Assembly: GCA_907163375.1 (NCBI GenBank)
Contig: CAJQUW010005348.1
Location: forward strand, 186,001 to 250,000
Direction: 5' to 3'
Length of the DNA stretch: 64,000 nt
Origin: Prostheceraeus crozeri
Taxonomy: Eukaryota > Platyhelminthes > Polycladida > Euryleptidae
Shown here: piece after piece, positions 29,436 through 40,401 of the stretch
Numbering within the stretch: position 1 is the stretch's first letter
Layout of the letters: each line of letters begins with the position of its first letter
Program-made: the position numbers and the translations under genes
The notes under the pieces: model-generated
Seen by the model: only the letters and a program-made list of their open reading frames with translations
The model's database searches: none
What the model was told of the DNA's origin: nothing

Positions 29436-30832
29436 ATGTCGTTTTATCATATTTTGCTTAGCAATGCGGCTACAAAGAGATTTGCTAGTAATCGAGCCGC
29501 ACTCTTTTCTACTCCCATTGATCATACACAACAGCTAAATGGAAATTGGGAAGTGGGCGTCACTCAACTTGTTTATAGCAACTGTGTCTATACTTTTGAT
29601 CATGAGGTGATGACTATTAATATGAGACGCACAGCTGCTTACCAATGTGAAAAGGGCTGCCGAGTATACATTCCACAGTGGCCAAAGAAAGATCTCTTAT
29701 CATGTAAAAAGTTTATATATGATTTCTTGAATAAAGCGTGTAAACATATTGTCCAATTTACTCCGCACAATGATGATCATAATTATGTACATCATGTAGT
29801 TGAGAAAGATTGGATTGTTGGTTTAAGTCCAAGTTTAAGAAATGATTTAGGTTACCTCGCTAGCGCCTTAACAAGCTATGATAATTTTAACGTTAATTAC
29901 CACATAAGTGGTCATAAACAGTTAATATATCGAGAGGAAGCTTATTATGTAGATCTTATTCCAAGAAATGAGAAGACGTTGGTGAAGAAGATTGTGATTA
30001 AGCCAAGAAAGACAAACATGACTCCTGAAACATTATTGAAGAAATTTAATCATCTCCTTCGAGTTGATGGTAACAAGTGGCAACATTGACTTATATCAAA
30101 TCATCTAATCATATTGCAATAAATAAATTAAATGATGATGATCCAGTATTAATTTGTTCAAAAGATTTTCATCAGTTCTTACGACATCGTTCTGCAGCTG
30201 TTCATGGAAAATCTGATATGCAACATTTACCATGTGAAAGGCCAAATCAATTTGATACAGAATGGACCGTATCTTTATACAGAAAGTGTGTAGAGCCTTT
30301 AGGTGGTATCTTACATGAAACAAGAGTGTTGATGCCTCGCATTATTACTTCGGTTAAATTGGTTGTAGATTATTTAAATGAAGTGATTAATGAGCAACAT
30401 ATTTCATTTTCTGAAAAAGAAGGTATTTTGTCTCTCACTATAAGTGGAAAAGGCATTGAACTAATTATGGATAAAACTCTAATGGACATTTTGGGTTTTG
30501 ATCAAAATATCTTTAAAAGTGGTACTGTAACCAAAGCTAGTGCAGACATGTCGCTATCGCGTCGTATTAACTATTTTCAGATATATTCCAATATTGGTGA
30601 AGATGTACGTGTGGGAGATGTTGAAGCTCCATTGCTAGCAATGATACCATACCAGCCAAAAAGCTGCAGTATTTTATCTGAGCATACTTTCAAGAAAGTG
30701 CATTATACAAAGCTGAAATCAAACTACATCCCACAAATTGATATTGCCATTTATGACGATGCTGGTGCGTTGATTCCTTTTCATAAAGATGCTGTGACAA
30801 GTATCACACTCCATTTCCGAATGAAGAGTTAA
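29436..30832 (+). pseudogene. Virion-type Polinton protein A, frameshifted
   Basis: The first part (29436-30089, 217 aa) starts MSFYHILLSNAATKRFASN and carries the LNGNWEVGVTQLVY motif, a hallmark of a large family in invertebrate Polintons. The second part (from about 30077) continues in another frame with no ATG at its start, through LMDILGFD and GDVEAPLLAMIPYQ, and ends DIAIYDDAGALIPF…LHFRMKS, the usual C-terminus of that family. The break lies at about 30071-30088. The family sits with capsid genes and may be structural, but its role is not established. The end overlaps the next start (taatg). Paralogous to the gene that follows. Confidence 0.6.
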
Positions 30833-32393
30833 TGCAAAAGTATGCTAATATATTTTCCAATGTGAATAATATGGAAAGTGAAAATAAGGACTCGTTTCTA
30901 ATCTACTTGCCCAGTAATGCTTCTATGAATAAATTTCCCAAAAATAAACCATCAGACTATCGAGTAGAATTAAATCGTCCGCTACATTTAGAAGGTGAAT
31001 GGGAGGTTGGCGTTTCTAGTATTTGCTATGATAGCAATATTCAGAATGCGAATGATTTGGAAGAAATGATATTGACTCCTCGCACCCATGATGGAATAAC
31101 GATGAATAATGCATTCCAGTTCCCATACAATTTAACATCAGATGGAAAGTGGAACTATGAATGGATTCAGATAAAATCAGATTCTTATGAACCATTTGGG
31201 AATGATAAAAAATTATTAAGGCATTCAATAGTGGTAATACTTCCATCATGAAGAATAAAAATCAGAGAGCTTATGAGTTTACTATCTGTCATTGGAGTGG
31301 GAGACAGTTCCTTCGCTTTCATTCTTTTACTAAAGGTCTTACACTAAGGTTGGATAATGAATTCTATCCACATCTTGGTTTTGGTCATGGACTACATCTA
31401 ACGTCAATTGCTACTGCAAATGTTAAAAAAGTTTATTCAAATCGAATCAACAAATTTCATTATAGATTTAAAATATTTGATGAAGATGTTGTAGAATGCG
31501 AAGAACGCATCATTTTGAAAAAGCGTGGTGTTCAACCTTTATCACTTATTGAGTTAGTAAAACGATGGGATGAGACTGTGGGTAAGAAGTATGGAGAGAA
31601 AATTATGGCGGACAAAAATAAGTTGGTCATTCAGAAATATAATGAGAAACTTACAGTTTATTTCTCTCCAACCTTGCGCCATTTTGTAAGACATTATACA
31701 CCTATTATTGGAAGCGGTGTGGTGTATGCTTCTCATGAATATCACACTAAAGCTGATTCAGTTAATGATGAATGGTGGGTGGACATCTATGGTGATCGCA
31801 TCAAGAAAATTTACCAGTCTTATGAAGAATCTAAAGTTGCTATCAATATAATGCCGCGTCTATATCATACAGTTGAAAGCTTCATTCATGTAGTAAATCC
31901 TTATATACAACAGAAGTTGAAGCATGTGATGAAAAGTAAATATGATGTAAAGACGCACCACATTTCGTTTTCAATTGAAAATCAACGCGTTTTTCTGAAA
32001 CTGGGCGATGACATTCAATGTCAATTGAGTAAAAATTTGAAAAAACTCTTTGGCTTTTCAATGCTACAAACTGTGTTTACTGCTGCGCATACGATCGGTA
32101 TAGAAACACCAATGACACTTGATAAACATGAACAGCACCTTTACATTCAAAATGATTTGATTCTACCTATTTCTGTTGGTGAGAAAAAAGAATACATTTT
32201 ACGCGATTTCATTCATGATAAAGACGCTTCATATGGAATAGTCGAGAAGATGTTTGAATCTATTTTCTATCATCCCGTCGTCAAACAAACTATACCCTCT
32301 ATTGCTATCAAAATTACCAATGGTTTACAAGAGTGCATCCATGTGAAAGATACTAAATCCCTCGTAACTTTAGTGTTTCGGAAAACAAAGTGA
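30832..32393 (+). pseudogene. Virion-type Polinton protein B, frameshifted
   Basis: The N-terminal part (30832-31251) has FLIYLPSNASMNKFPKNKPS and LEGEWEVGVSSICYD, the same motif as protein A. The C-terminal part continues in another frame from upstream of 31248 to 32393 (FGFSMLQTVF, then a final IAIKITNGLQ…VTLVFRKTK). The frames change at an A6 run near 31208-31213, so a one-base indel is likely. A start at the ATG of MESENKD (30871) is possible instead of 30832. Tandem duplication of A and B is clear from the order of motifs. aataaa follows the stop at about 32416. Confidence 0.6.
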
Positions 32394-32572
32394 AGTCATT
32401 GTGATATATTTATTGAAATAAAAATATGTATATGAAAAAGTCTTTTCACAGATATAGGGGGAATGAGCTGACTGTAGGCATATATTCACAAGGAAGAAAC
32501 GATCTCATGCGATACATAAAACAACCATGTATATCTACAAAAAGCAACATCAAAATACTGAGTTAAAGTTGA

Positions 32573-35500
32573 TTATGTCAATACATCTCCTGAATGTGGT
32601 AGCGTGAGTTTTATTCTTTTGGGTGGAGGTATGTTTGTGTCAGGATGTCCATGTGGAAGAGATGTGTTATGTCCTATCCAACACCTCTTATCTTCCCATG
32701 CTGAAAGTGCTCGTTTCTTGAACGTGTACGTTTTCACAGTATGAACTTGAGATTTTAAGATTGTCATATTGACAAACGTTATAGTTTTATTTTTATAGGC
32801 CTTCTTATAGGACCGATGTTTCATTTTATGAACAATGGATTTTGATATACCTTTAGCACGCTTAATACTATCTGCACATTCTTTTAATTTCATGGAATAC
32901 ATTTTAGGACGGAGGAGAATCATTTCATCTGTTTCCTTTCCTGCTGTTTCATCCTTAAAACAACCAAGTTTGGCTTTATTCTGTATGGAATAGAGTGGAT
33001 GAGTGGGATTGTAGTTAGATGTGTCGAAATATTTTTCTAATGACTTGCCTACTTCATTAAAATTTAAATCTTTTTGAGTGGTAATTCCTAAAAAGAAACT
33101 ATCTGTATCACCACCCAGCAAGCGAACCTCTTTTACGAGAGGGCATGGTTTTAATATTTTGTAGAAGAGTTGATACATTTCAAGCTTAGAATAATCTAAA
33201 ACGGCTTGCCCAATATAGATGGGTTTGCACAACTCAACTTCTGATTTTATCATTTTAACACCTACAAGATCCTCATCGATGATGTCTCTATCAATGAAAA
33301 GAGGTGATGAGGTCAATTTGTGATATTTTTGTTCATCAACGACTAGTTTGTAGTTCATACGTTTTCTAACATCCTCCATGGTCTTTCCGAAAAGACTGTT
33401 ATTCTTATATTTATAAAAATCCTTTTCAAAATTATTTTGGGCGAGTGCACGTTTTTGACTGTTACTATCTATGTAGGGTTTGAAGAAGGCTTTCTGTCTA
33501 AATTTGATAATGCGGTGAACTGACTTTAGAAGCATGCCCATTTCTAAATAGAATTTTAATATGCAGAAGTGTACGAGATAATTTTTCTTATCATATTGGG
33601 TGAGTAAAATTTTGCGGCATGGTTTGTACCTTGGCTGTCCACACTCTGTTAAGTTATTATGAAATTGTGACATGAATGGTGAAAACATATCTTCAGTCAC
33701 TTCACCAGATTCAGGTGCGAGTGGGAAATCAGCAGTTTTATTTTTAATGCTATTTGGATAAATCAAATCCACTTCAAAATAATATCCCCAATCACCTTCA
33801 TCTGGAATCTTCAGTATGTTTGAAGGGTTGGAGTAATACTCAAGCTCATCTTGATTTAACCAACTAAACTCGGAATGAGGTAGTGGTTTAGACAGTGAAC
33901 TACCATATAAATTATTGTGGTCATAGTACTTTAGGTGGATATGATCATCACCTACTGTTTCAGATTTTATATGATGTTTATTTACAAATGTGAGACCACC
34001 GCGTATTCCGCGCTCAAAAATTTATACATCTCCGGGTCTTGTAAGAGATGAATGGTCTCACCAGTCATTTTAAAGGCTGATTTAAAGGACATGGCTGGTA
34101 GACTGACAAAGTGGACAGGATCTAATTTGTCTTCTTCTAATGCCACTCGTCGAAATTCCTGAAAGACATCAGCCAGCAAAATGACATCTAATTCTAAGTA
34201 AGCGATCATACAATCGCCAAACGTTTTACAATCAAATTTTAACCATGCCTCTTGAGCATGTTCATAGTCCTCTACTGGACAATCTTCACCCGTCAAATCG
34301 TTTTGGAATTTGTCAATGGAAGGAAGGGTTGTTTCATTTAGTTTAGACATTGAGCTAAAATACGCATAGGGAAAGACTCCTTTGCGAGTGATCATGTCAT
34401 CCGTTAAGTTTGGATAGTGTTTCTTCAAAGTTTGACTATGGGGAAGAAACTTGAGATTTCGAACGAGAGAAGCTAGTGACGCTGACATGAATTGAAATGA
34501 ATCTAAAAATTTTATTTCGAAGAAGACTGTCTTATTTTCTTTAGTTTTATCTACTGGTACTTTTGCTGTCATTGCCATGAATTTTTCTCTCGTTTGCGCT
34601 ATAACATTGAACTGCCACGATTTCATCTGGCTCAACCCTCCTTTTATGAGCATATGACTGTCATAGCCCTTAAAGTTATGAAAAATGACGGGTAGTACAC
34701 GACGTCTCAACATAAGTGAAAAGTTACATTTGGAGCAGAGTGCGTTTCTAAATTTACCAGTGATGTGATCATGATCACGCAAATTTCTGTTTGTCTTCAT
34801 CTGACATATGTAGTGACTTACGCTGCAATTGTGAATCATATGATTGTTGAAATTTAGCAGCTTTATCGAGAAATTCTAGAAATTTTGAAATACAATCTTC
34901 ACCTTGCCAAGTATGCATTTTGTTTTGTCTATTCCTAAAGTGGTCATGCCATACTTCATAGCAGGATATGACTGCTGGTTTGTGGATGATATCATCAATG
35001 TAGCTTTCTATGTCTGCGTAAATGATACGCAGGGGACTTAATTCGTCACCATTATCCCTATGTGAAAATATTTTATCTTTGGGCATGCGTTCCATTTGTA
35101 ATTTACCTCGCTTGCACCATTCATAGTGAGTTTCAAATTTATCTTTACTCCAAAAGGAGCGGATGCAGCGGTCGCATACAAAATGTTCACCTCTTTTAGA
35201 GTGCTCCAAGTGAGTGTACAAGCGAGAGGTTTTTAGAAAACCACAGTAGTGCCATTCCTCGCTATCATCTTGTTTTACTAATAAGAGGTTGACTACACGT
35301 TCATAACAAGTTGAACGTGAATTATAGCGGGCACCCTTCAACCCCTTCTCCCACATGTGAACGACAATTTTAATCTTATTATGTTTTTCGAACGTTTCTA
35401 CATCTTTGATTTTCATGTTGTCACTATCACAACCTTCAAAGTCTAGTTCATCCTCCCACTGTCTATAGCTATAGGTATGATTTCGATTCGCGTTGATATC

Positions 35501-36484
35501 ATTATAGTGAAGGATGGATAGGACTGCATATTTGAAACACTGTGATTTACAATCGACATTGATGACAGCTTTCTTATTATACAACGTTTTTGGTAGTTTA
35601 AATGTGCCTCGAGCTGCATGACTTTCTAATAGTGAAATTTTGAATATGGCTGAGTCCACACCATCAAAAATGAGAGCGCTCTCGCGTTGATTGAATTTAT
35701 CTACATTTGATTTTAAACATTGAATGTGAAAATTTAGCCAAGACTCGCAGTTTACAACTTCAGTTGCGGAAGAGGAAGGAACATGAAACTGTATTCTCTC
35801 CGTCACTTGACCCGTTTGAAAATCTATCTTAATATATTTTAGTTTGAGGTAGATGAGCGCCTTCATTCTAAAATTGTCTAAATTGTTGAAGAGCGCTTCG
35901 ATAATGTTAGAATTTTGAAGGAGCCACTCAGGAAAATCTACTATTTGAGTATTGGACTCCATGCAGTAGTCGCGTACTAAATTATTGTGTGAAACATTAA
36001 TGAGGGAGATGGTAGAGGTACCGTTGGTGTAGTGATCATTTGCATGCGTGTGTTGAAGTCTGTGCGAAGATCGCTGAAAGTGACTATCAAAAGAAAGAGG
36101 GCACAAATCGCAAGGAAAGGAGATGTCATCGTCAGAATCAACTTTACCTCCGGAGATTGACGCCGCTTTGCGTTGACACACACGTTGTCTGATGTGTCGA
36201 AGGAGACTGTGCTTCCTTGTAAACATATGTCCGCAGTCGGCACATTCCCACTCGTTGCCTTGTCGCGAGAGTCCTGAGCTGGAACTCACATCACCTGAAA
36301 GAGAAATCATTCTATCATCTCTGTTCAAGTCTCAGTGTATTGTTACAACCTACTTTGACTCAACAACTCTAAACTTTCCTCGAGAAGGGAGGGCGTTGGT
36401 GATGAAGTTGATGCCTGAAATTGAGGAAGATGCTATTAGCCACACGTTTGAGGGAGATGAGTGAAGAAATTTTCAACTTACCAT
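32573..36484 (-). pseudogene. polB: Protein-primed family B DNA polymerase, three exons, two frameshifts
   Basis: Exon 1 is just the ATG (36484-36482), then a 67-nt intron (36481-36415), exon 2 (36414-36354, starting MASTSS with exon 1), a 59-nt intron (36353-36295) and a long exon from 36294, all phases consistent. The N-terminus has two C2H2/C2HC-type fingers (CADCGHMF, CDLCPLSF) and a third one further on (CDRCIRSF). Exonuclease motifs: YADIES near 35.01 kb, FHNFKGYD near 34.66 kb and the LELD-x5-D region near 34.19 kb. Polymerase motif A (DHNNLYG) lies near 33.91 kb, B (NNSLFGKT) near 33.39 kb and C (GGDTDSFF) near 33.10 kb; the end carries the family's DKR-W…GHPDT segment. Frames change between about 34840 and 34800 and at a T5 run near 34017. 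All motifs are present, but this copy would not make a full enzyme as written. It replicates element DNA from a terminal protein primer. Confidence 0.9.
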
Positions 36485-36621
36485 TTCAACGAAATCGAGT
36501 TTAAGGTTGATACTTCAACAAGATAGAGACTTCACGAGAAAGAGCAGTTCACTTGTACGCCAGAGAACACTTCACTCATATGTCACAAAGACAGAGTGAA
36601 ATGACACGAATGTCACTTTAC

Positions 36622-36668
36622 ATATATACTTTCGTATTCATCATTCATTGGCTGTTCATTCTGATTGG
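36622..36668 (-). promoter_or_regulatory. CCAAT-CCAAT-TATA promoter of the polymerase gene
   Basis: Reading leftward: ccaatc (about 36663-36668), ccaatg (36646-36651), then tatatat (36622-36628), about 140 bases before the polymerase ATG. The order and spacing copy the promoter at 20387-20434. The CCAAT pair may also serve the rightward gene at 36726. Confidence 0.65.
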
Positions 36669-36725
36669 TTGCTTGTTGATACTTAAGAATTAGAAAACAT
36701 TTCAAAGTTATTATTCACAGTCAAC

Positions 36726-37172
36726 ATGACAAGCCCTCCGACAACACCAAACACAAAATTCTCTTCTCCATCCTCAACACCAAAGGCGCTCGTTGCACCA
36801 AACGCCCCAACGAAGGGGAAGGTAGAGAAGGTGTACCGACTGGACAATATCAGAAAGTTGTCATTACCAGCGGACAACGAAGAGAGTGTATGTGAGAAGG
36901 AGTGTCCCGACTTAACAGGCGTGAGGTGGAAGTATCTCCAGTACGATACTGACGATGTGATGGAGATCACCAGCACGAAATTCCTCCACCAATTATGGGA
37001 GTGGTACACCCCTAACTCCCAGCCACGAACTATGGCGGAGTGGGAGTATATTGACAAAGTGAGGCTCGCAGTGGAAGAACGATTAAAGCAACTGAACTGC
37101 TTTTGTTATCTATGTGAAGCCAGACTCTGTGACGATATTGACGATGAAGACCTTTTGAAATACATGCCATAA
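36726..37172 (+). CDS. Small Polinton protein of unknown function, divergent from polB
   Basis: 148 aa. The Pro/Ser/Thr-rich N-terminus (TSPPTTPNTKFSSPSSTPK) is followed by a folded-looking segment rich in Trp and acidic residues (VRWKYLQYDTDDVMEI, LWEWYTPNSQPRTMAEWEYI) and a C-terminal cysteine cluster (CFCYLCEARLC). No known domain. A single intact frame, an ATG with a short leader, and a head-to-head arrangement with polB support a real gene, perhaps for replication or regulation, which is inference from position. Confidence 0.6.
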   Translation: MTSPPTTPNTKFSSPSSTPKALVAPNAPTKGKVEKVYRLDNIRKLSLPADNEESVCEKECPDLTGVRWKYLQYDTDDVMEITSTKFLHQLWEWYTPNSQPRTMAEWEYIDKVRLAVEERLKQLNCFCYLCEARLCDDIDDEDLLKYMP

Positions 37173-37225
37173 TAAATTTTTATTTCGTATTATCTTTGCT
37201 TTCATACTGACTTACTTGAACGGGG

Positions 37226-37633
37226 CTTCAGTGGATGATTTAACCATGTATACATTTTCATTTGGAAATAATAGCACGCTTAGTCTAACTTGTAAATCTT
37301 AAAACATTTCATATGGGCGATGATGATAGTAGATGAAAAAGTGTCAAATAAAATTAAGATAGCTTACACTTCTGATACAGGGATAGCAATCGACTGCGAT
37401 CCATGTGTAAAGAGCTTGTTAGACTACGGATGGGCTTAAGTGGATGATTTAACCATGTATACTTTTTCATTTGGAAATAGTAGCACGCTTAGTCTAACTT
37501 GTAAATCTTAAAACATCTCATATGGACGATGATGGTAGATGAAATAGTGTCAAATAAAATTAAGATAGCTTACATGATTCTGGGATAGCAATCGACTGCG
37601 ATCCATGTGTAAAGAGCTTGTTAGACTACGGAA
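37226..37633 (+). repeat. Two tandem ~205-bp non-coding repeats
   Basis: The first copy (about 37226-37431) and second (about 37436-37633) both run from gtggatgatttaaccatgta to ttgttagactacgga, with small indels. No reading frame is shared. A fragment (gatagcaatcgactgc) reappears at about 38477, next to one of the 143-bp repeats. Function unknown; it lies in the gap between the 36.7-kb gene and the leftward right-arm genes. The ORF at 37744-38124 beyond it runs into a 143-bp repeat and is not supported. Confidence 0.7.
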
Positions 37634-37969
37634 GAGAGAAGTGTGTTATGTTGCGTGTGGCGCGTGAGTGTCCTCCCATTTCATTCCATTCATCAATTCG
37701 TCTCATTGATAGAGACAGGTAGAACTCATGGTTCTCATAACGTATGCAATGGAAAGTTTTAGGCAACCTTCGACAGTTGGCTAAATGTCGCCCTGGCGCG
37801 AATGCATACTACGTTGACACAGAGGCAATCACTTGCAAACATGACGCAGAGAGGTTAAACAAGATTGACCATTGCCGAATATCCCTTGCGGTATACATAG
37901 CTACGGGCTTCACCGCCGCCCTTTACAGGAACGCCCGTCGAAAGGAAGTATTACACCGAACTTCATTTG

Positions 37970-38118
37970 CAACGTTCAAGTTGACTGATAGCAGATTCAA
38001 CTTAATGATAGTATTCGCCAGTCCGAAGACTGCCCAGGGCAAACCGCGTGGAGGTTCTATCATGTCTTGCCCCATGGTGGCCCTTAAGAGAACCGGTGGT
38101 TCGTTCTCGGGAGTAACA
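37970..38118 (-). repeat. 143-bp right-arm repeat, copy 1
   Basis: Extends from gcaacgttcaagttgactga to ctcgggagtaac on the + strand. It lies directly downstream of the leftward gene ending at 38125. It contains an aagttga…tcaactt inverted pair enclosing gatagcag. Confidence 0.75.
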
Positions 38119-38124
38119 AGTTGA

Positions 38125-38379
38125 CTATTGGCTTGAATAGTCAATAGGTATGACGGTTAGGTTCTCATAGACCCTATACCGCCGAGGTCGTGCTGGTGCA
38201 TCTGGCACCTTTCGGATGCGAGTGGTTTTAGGAGTCCACACCACATCCGTCCAAACGATCTTCTCGATCTTCCCCTTCTTATCATCCTCTTCATCCCACT
38301 CGTCGAGGATGACGAACTCGGGAATGGCGTTGTCTTCATCGATGAAGACGGGAATGCTGTTGGCAGATGTCGCTTCCAT
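38125..38379 (-). CDS. Small acidic Polinton protein, right arm
   Basis: 84 aa: acidic first half (FVILDEWDEEDDKKG), then VVWTPKTTRIRKVP and an Arg-rich segment. No known domain. A TATA box (ctatataagc on the minus strand, about 38420-38429) lies about 45 bases before the ATG, and a 143-bp repeat flanks each side. Intact frame. The tidy TATA-ATG-repeat unit, also seen for the next gene, supports expression. Function unknown. Confidence 0.5.
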   Translation of the reverse strand: MEATSANSIPVFIDEDNAIPEFVILDEWDEEDDKKGKIEKIVWTDVVWTPKTTRIRKVPDAPARPRRYRVYENLTVIPIDYSSQ

Positions 38380-38497
38380 CGTGACTTGAAATTGAATGAG
38401 AAGCGCTACAATCTTCTGGCTTATATAGGGTTTTCAACAATGAATTGCTTAACAGCGAATCAGAATGCTTCAAGGATAGCAATCGACTGCATAATGT

Positions 38498-38640
38498 TCA
38501 AGTTGACTGATAGCAGATTCAACTTAATGATAGTATTCGCCAGTCCGAAGACTGCCCAGGGCAAACCGCGAGGAGGTTCTATCATGTCTTGCCCCATGGT
38601 GGCCCTTAAGAGAGCCGGTGGTTCGTTCTCGGGAGTAACG
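38498..38640 (-). repeat. 143-bp right-arm repeat, copy 2
   Basis: Nearly identical to copy 1 from gttcaagttgactgatagca to gggagtaacg; one open frame of the minus strand continues from the 38.9-kb gene through it after a stop. Lies between two small leftward genes. Confidence 0.8.
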
Positions 38641-38645
38641 TCATC

Positions 38646-38912
38646 TTACACCCTACCAATTCTGCTGAGAGAGTCTTTGACTCTCTCTTTGGTAGCACTG
38701 TCGACTTCCACACTAACTGGTACATGGCTAAAAAGTGGAATGTAGCGCCATTCCGTTGGATTGACAGCAGTTGCTGTCATCGGATTGCCAATCCGAGCAA
38801 GATTATTGTGGACTATGTCTTGCTCCTCTATCCTGACAAACTCCTCAAATAAATTTCGCGGCCTTAACTGCGGTCCGCGAGGAGAGCTGACTTGACTGTT
38901 CGGCGTCTGCAT
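38646..38912 (-). CDS. Small Polinton protein, right arm
   Basis: 88 aa: Pro/Arg-containing N-terminus (SSPRGPQLRPRNLFEEFV), then HNNLARIGNPMTATAVNPTE and a C-terminal helix (ATKERVKDSLSRI). No known domain. A TATA box (gtatataaacc on the minus strand, 38943-38953) lies about 35 bases before the ATG. The stop is 6 bases before repeat copy 2. Function unknown; intact frame. Confidence 0.5.
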   Translation of the reverse strand: MQTPNSQVSSPRGPQLRPRNLFEEFVRIEEQDIVHNNLARIGNPMTATAVNPTEWRYIPLFSHVPVSVEVDSATKERVKDSLSRIGRV

Positions 38913-38959
38913 GATTGAAATGAAATGAAATGAGAGGCAGTGGTTTATATACCCCTCTA

Positions 38960-39110
38960 ACGCGACGCAACGTTCAAGTTGACTGATAGCAGATTCAACT
39001 TAATGATAGTATTCGCCAGTCCGAAGACTGCACAGGGCAAACCGCGTGGAGGTTCTATCATGTCTTGCCCCTAGGTGGCCCTTAAGAGAGCCGATGGTTC
39101 GTTCTCGGGA
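38960..39110 (-). repeat. 143-bp right-arm repeat, copy 3
   Basis: From gcaacgttcaagttgactga to ctcgggagtg. A few substitutions (for example ccctaggtgg for ccatggtgg) place a stop in the frame that is open in the other copies, so the repeat is not conserved as protein. Confidence 0.78.
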
Positions 39111-39208
39111 GTGAATTGATGGGGTGGTGAAGGCGGGCAAAGATCTGCAATGAAAATGATATGTATTAGAATAGGATATACTATCTTATTTACTTTTCAC
39201 TTACCAAG

Positions 39209-40401
39209 TTAGCCATCCTTTGGCAGTCTCGCGCGCTTCCTAACAGAGAATTTGTGTAAATGGCCGCGCATTCTCAGGCTGGCATGCAGACATTTCTTGG
39301 TAGGATGGCCGTTGTAACAAATTATTGACTCGTCCAGAGTACGGTTGACGAGTACTTCGCCGTCCAAATGATTATCCCGAATAGGGATGTGAAATTCAAA
39401 CAAACGATCCTCATTCACACGATTCCACTCATCCCTCATGCACTCCAACTTCTCATACGCCTGCCTCTCATCACCCCGCCGAGCCACAGTCCTCTCCAAC
39501 TCAACATTCCTCGCTCTCAACACACTCATCTCCTTCATCATCTCCTCAAACTTCGCTTCTGCATCTCTCATTCTTCTCTCCGCAGCACTCGCCCTCTTCT
39601 CACACTCATCATTCTTCTCTTCCAACTCTCGCGTCTTATTCTTAAAATCAGTCACACTACGCCTCATTCTAATATTCTCATCCGCTACCTCCTTCGACTT
39701 CAGTTTTTATTCTTTTTCAACTCATCCAACTCCTTCACAACTTCATCCTTCACCTTCTTCAAACTCTCATACTTATTCACCAACAAATCATGCGCCATCT
39801 GCTGCGAAACATGCTTCTTCTCTTCATCCTTCAACCACCTCGCCGACTGCATACGAATCCCACCACTCTTCACTTTTGGGGAAGATGAGCTCTTCGGGGG
39901 GTCGGCGATGACAATGTTTGACACCTCCGACGACGAAGAGCTCAACTTCCTCACACGGTTCCTCACACGCTCCCTATCTAAATCCACATCATCCTCATTA
40001 TCACTCTCAAGCACTCTCTATCGCTCAATCTCAGCCTCCAACGACGCAACTGCTCTCACCAACTCATCATTCTCAACAACATTCTCAACAACATTCTCAA
40101 CAACATTCTCAACCTTACCCTCTCGCTCGATCGCCAACATTCGCTCCCTCTCTTCCACAATCAACTGCGTGAATCTCAAGTCATTCACCAAACCTCCACT
40201 ACAGTCAGCATGCACTCTATAGAAACGCGCCTCATCCTCATCACCCTTCAACACTCTACACTTCACACACGCAACCCTATTCAGGATAATCATGTGGTCG
40301 GTGCCCGCCTTCTTTACATGAGCCTTGGCGTCCGCACTGCGATTAATTCGCCCACATGTGCACATCTTGATATGAAATTTGCGGTTTTTATCGTTAGCCA
40401 T
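39209..40401 (-). pseudogene. Zinc-motif plus long coiled-coil protein, interrupted by TAG and a frameshift
   Basis: Three open pieces read as one gene. 40401-40018 starts MANDKNRKFHIKMCTCGRI with later VACVKC and HADC, a likely zinc site, then VVEN repeats. The same frame continues after a TAG (40018-40020) as RVLESDNEDDVDLDRER, a Ser-rich linker and a Lys-rich helix to about 39700. A one-base change at the A5 run near 39705-39710 leads into 39667-39209, a long coiled coil (RELEEKNDECEKRASAAERRM) and a Cys/His/Arg-rich tail. The whole would exceed 390 residues. Possibly a scaffold or DNA-bridging protein; no family recognised. acag/atcag sequences just before the ATG allow a spliced leader. 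Confidence 0.55.
40074..40112 (-). repeat. 12-bp coding microrepeats (VVEN)
   Basis: aacattctcaac recurs about three and a half times on the + strand and encodes repeated V-V-E-N on the minus strand in the coiled-coil gene. In-frame length variation is likely between copies. Confidence 0.7.

Noticed and set aside
34773..34840. A 21-nt intron (gtaagt…tgtcag) in the polymerase instead of a frameshift
   Set aside because: Far too short for a metazoan intron, and it would remove the conserved Cys of this segment; a one-base indel explains it better.
37744..38124. 126-aa rightward ORF
   Set aside because: Its second half is the 143-bp repeat, and the corresponding frame is cut short by a stop in copy 3; no promoter or motif supports it.
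39368..40222. 284-aa rightward ORF and neighbours rich in Ser, Leu and Thr
   Set aside because: Antisense shadows of the coiled-coil gene caused by its Glu/Lys/Arg-rich codons.
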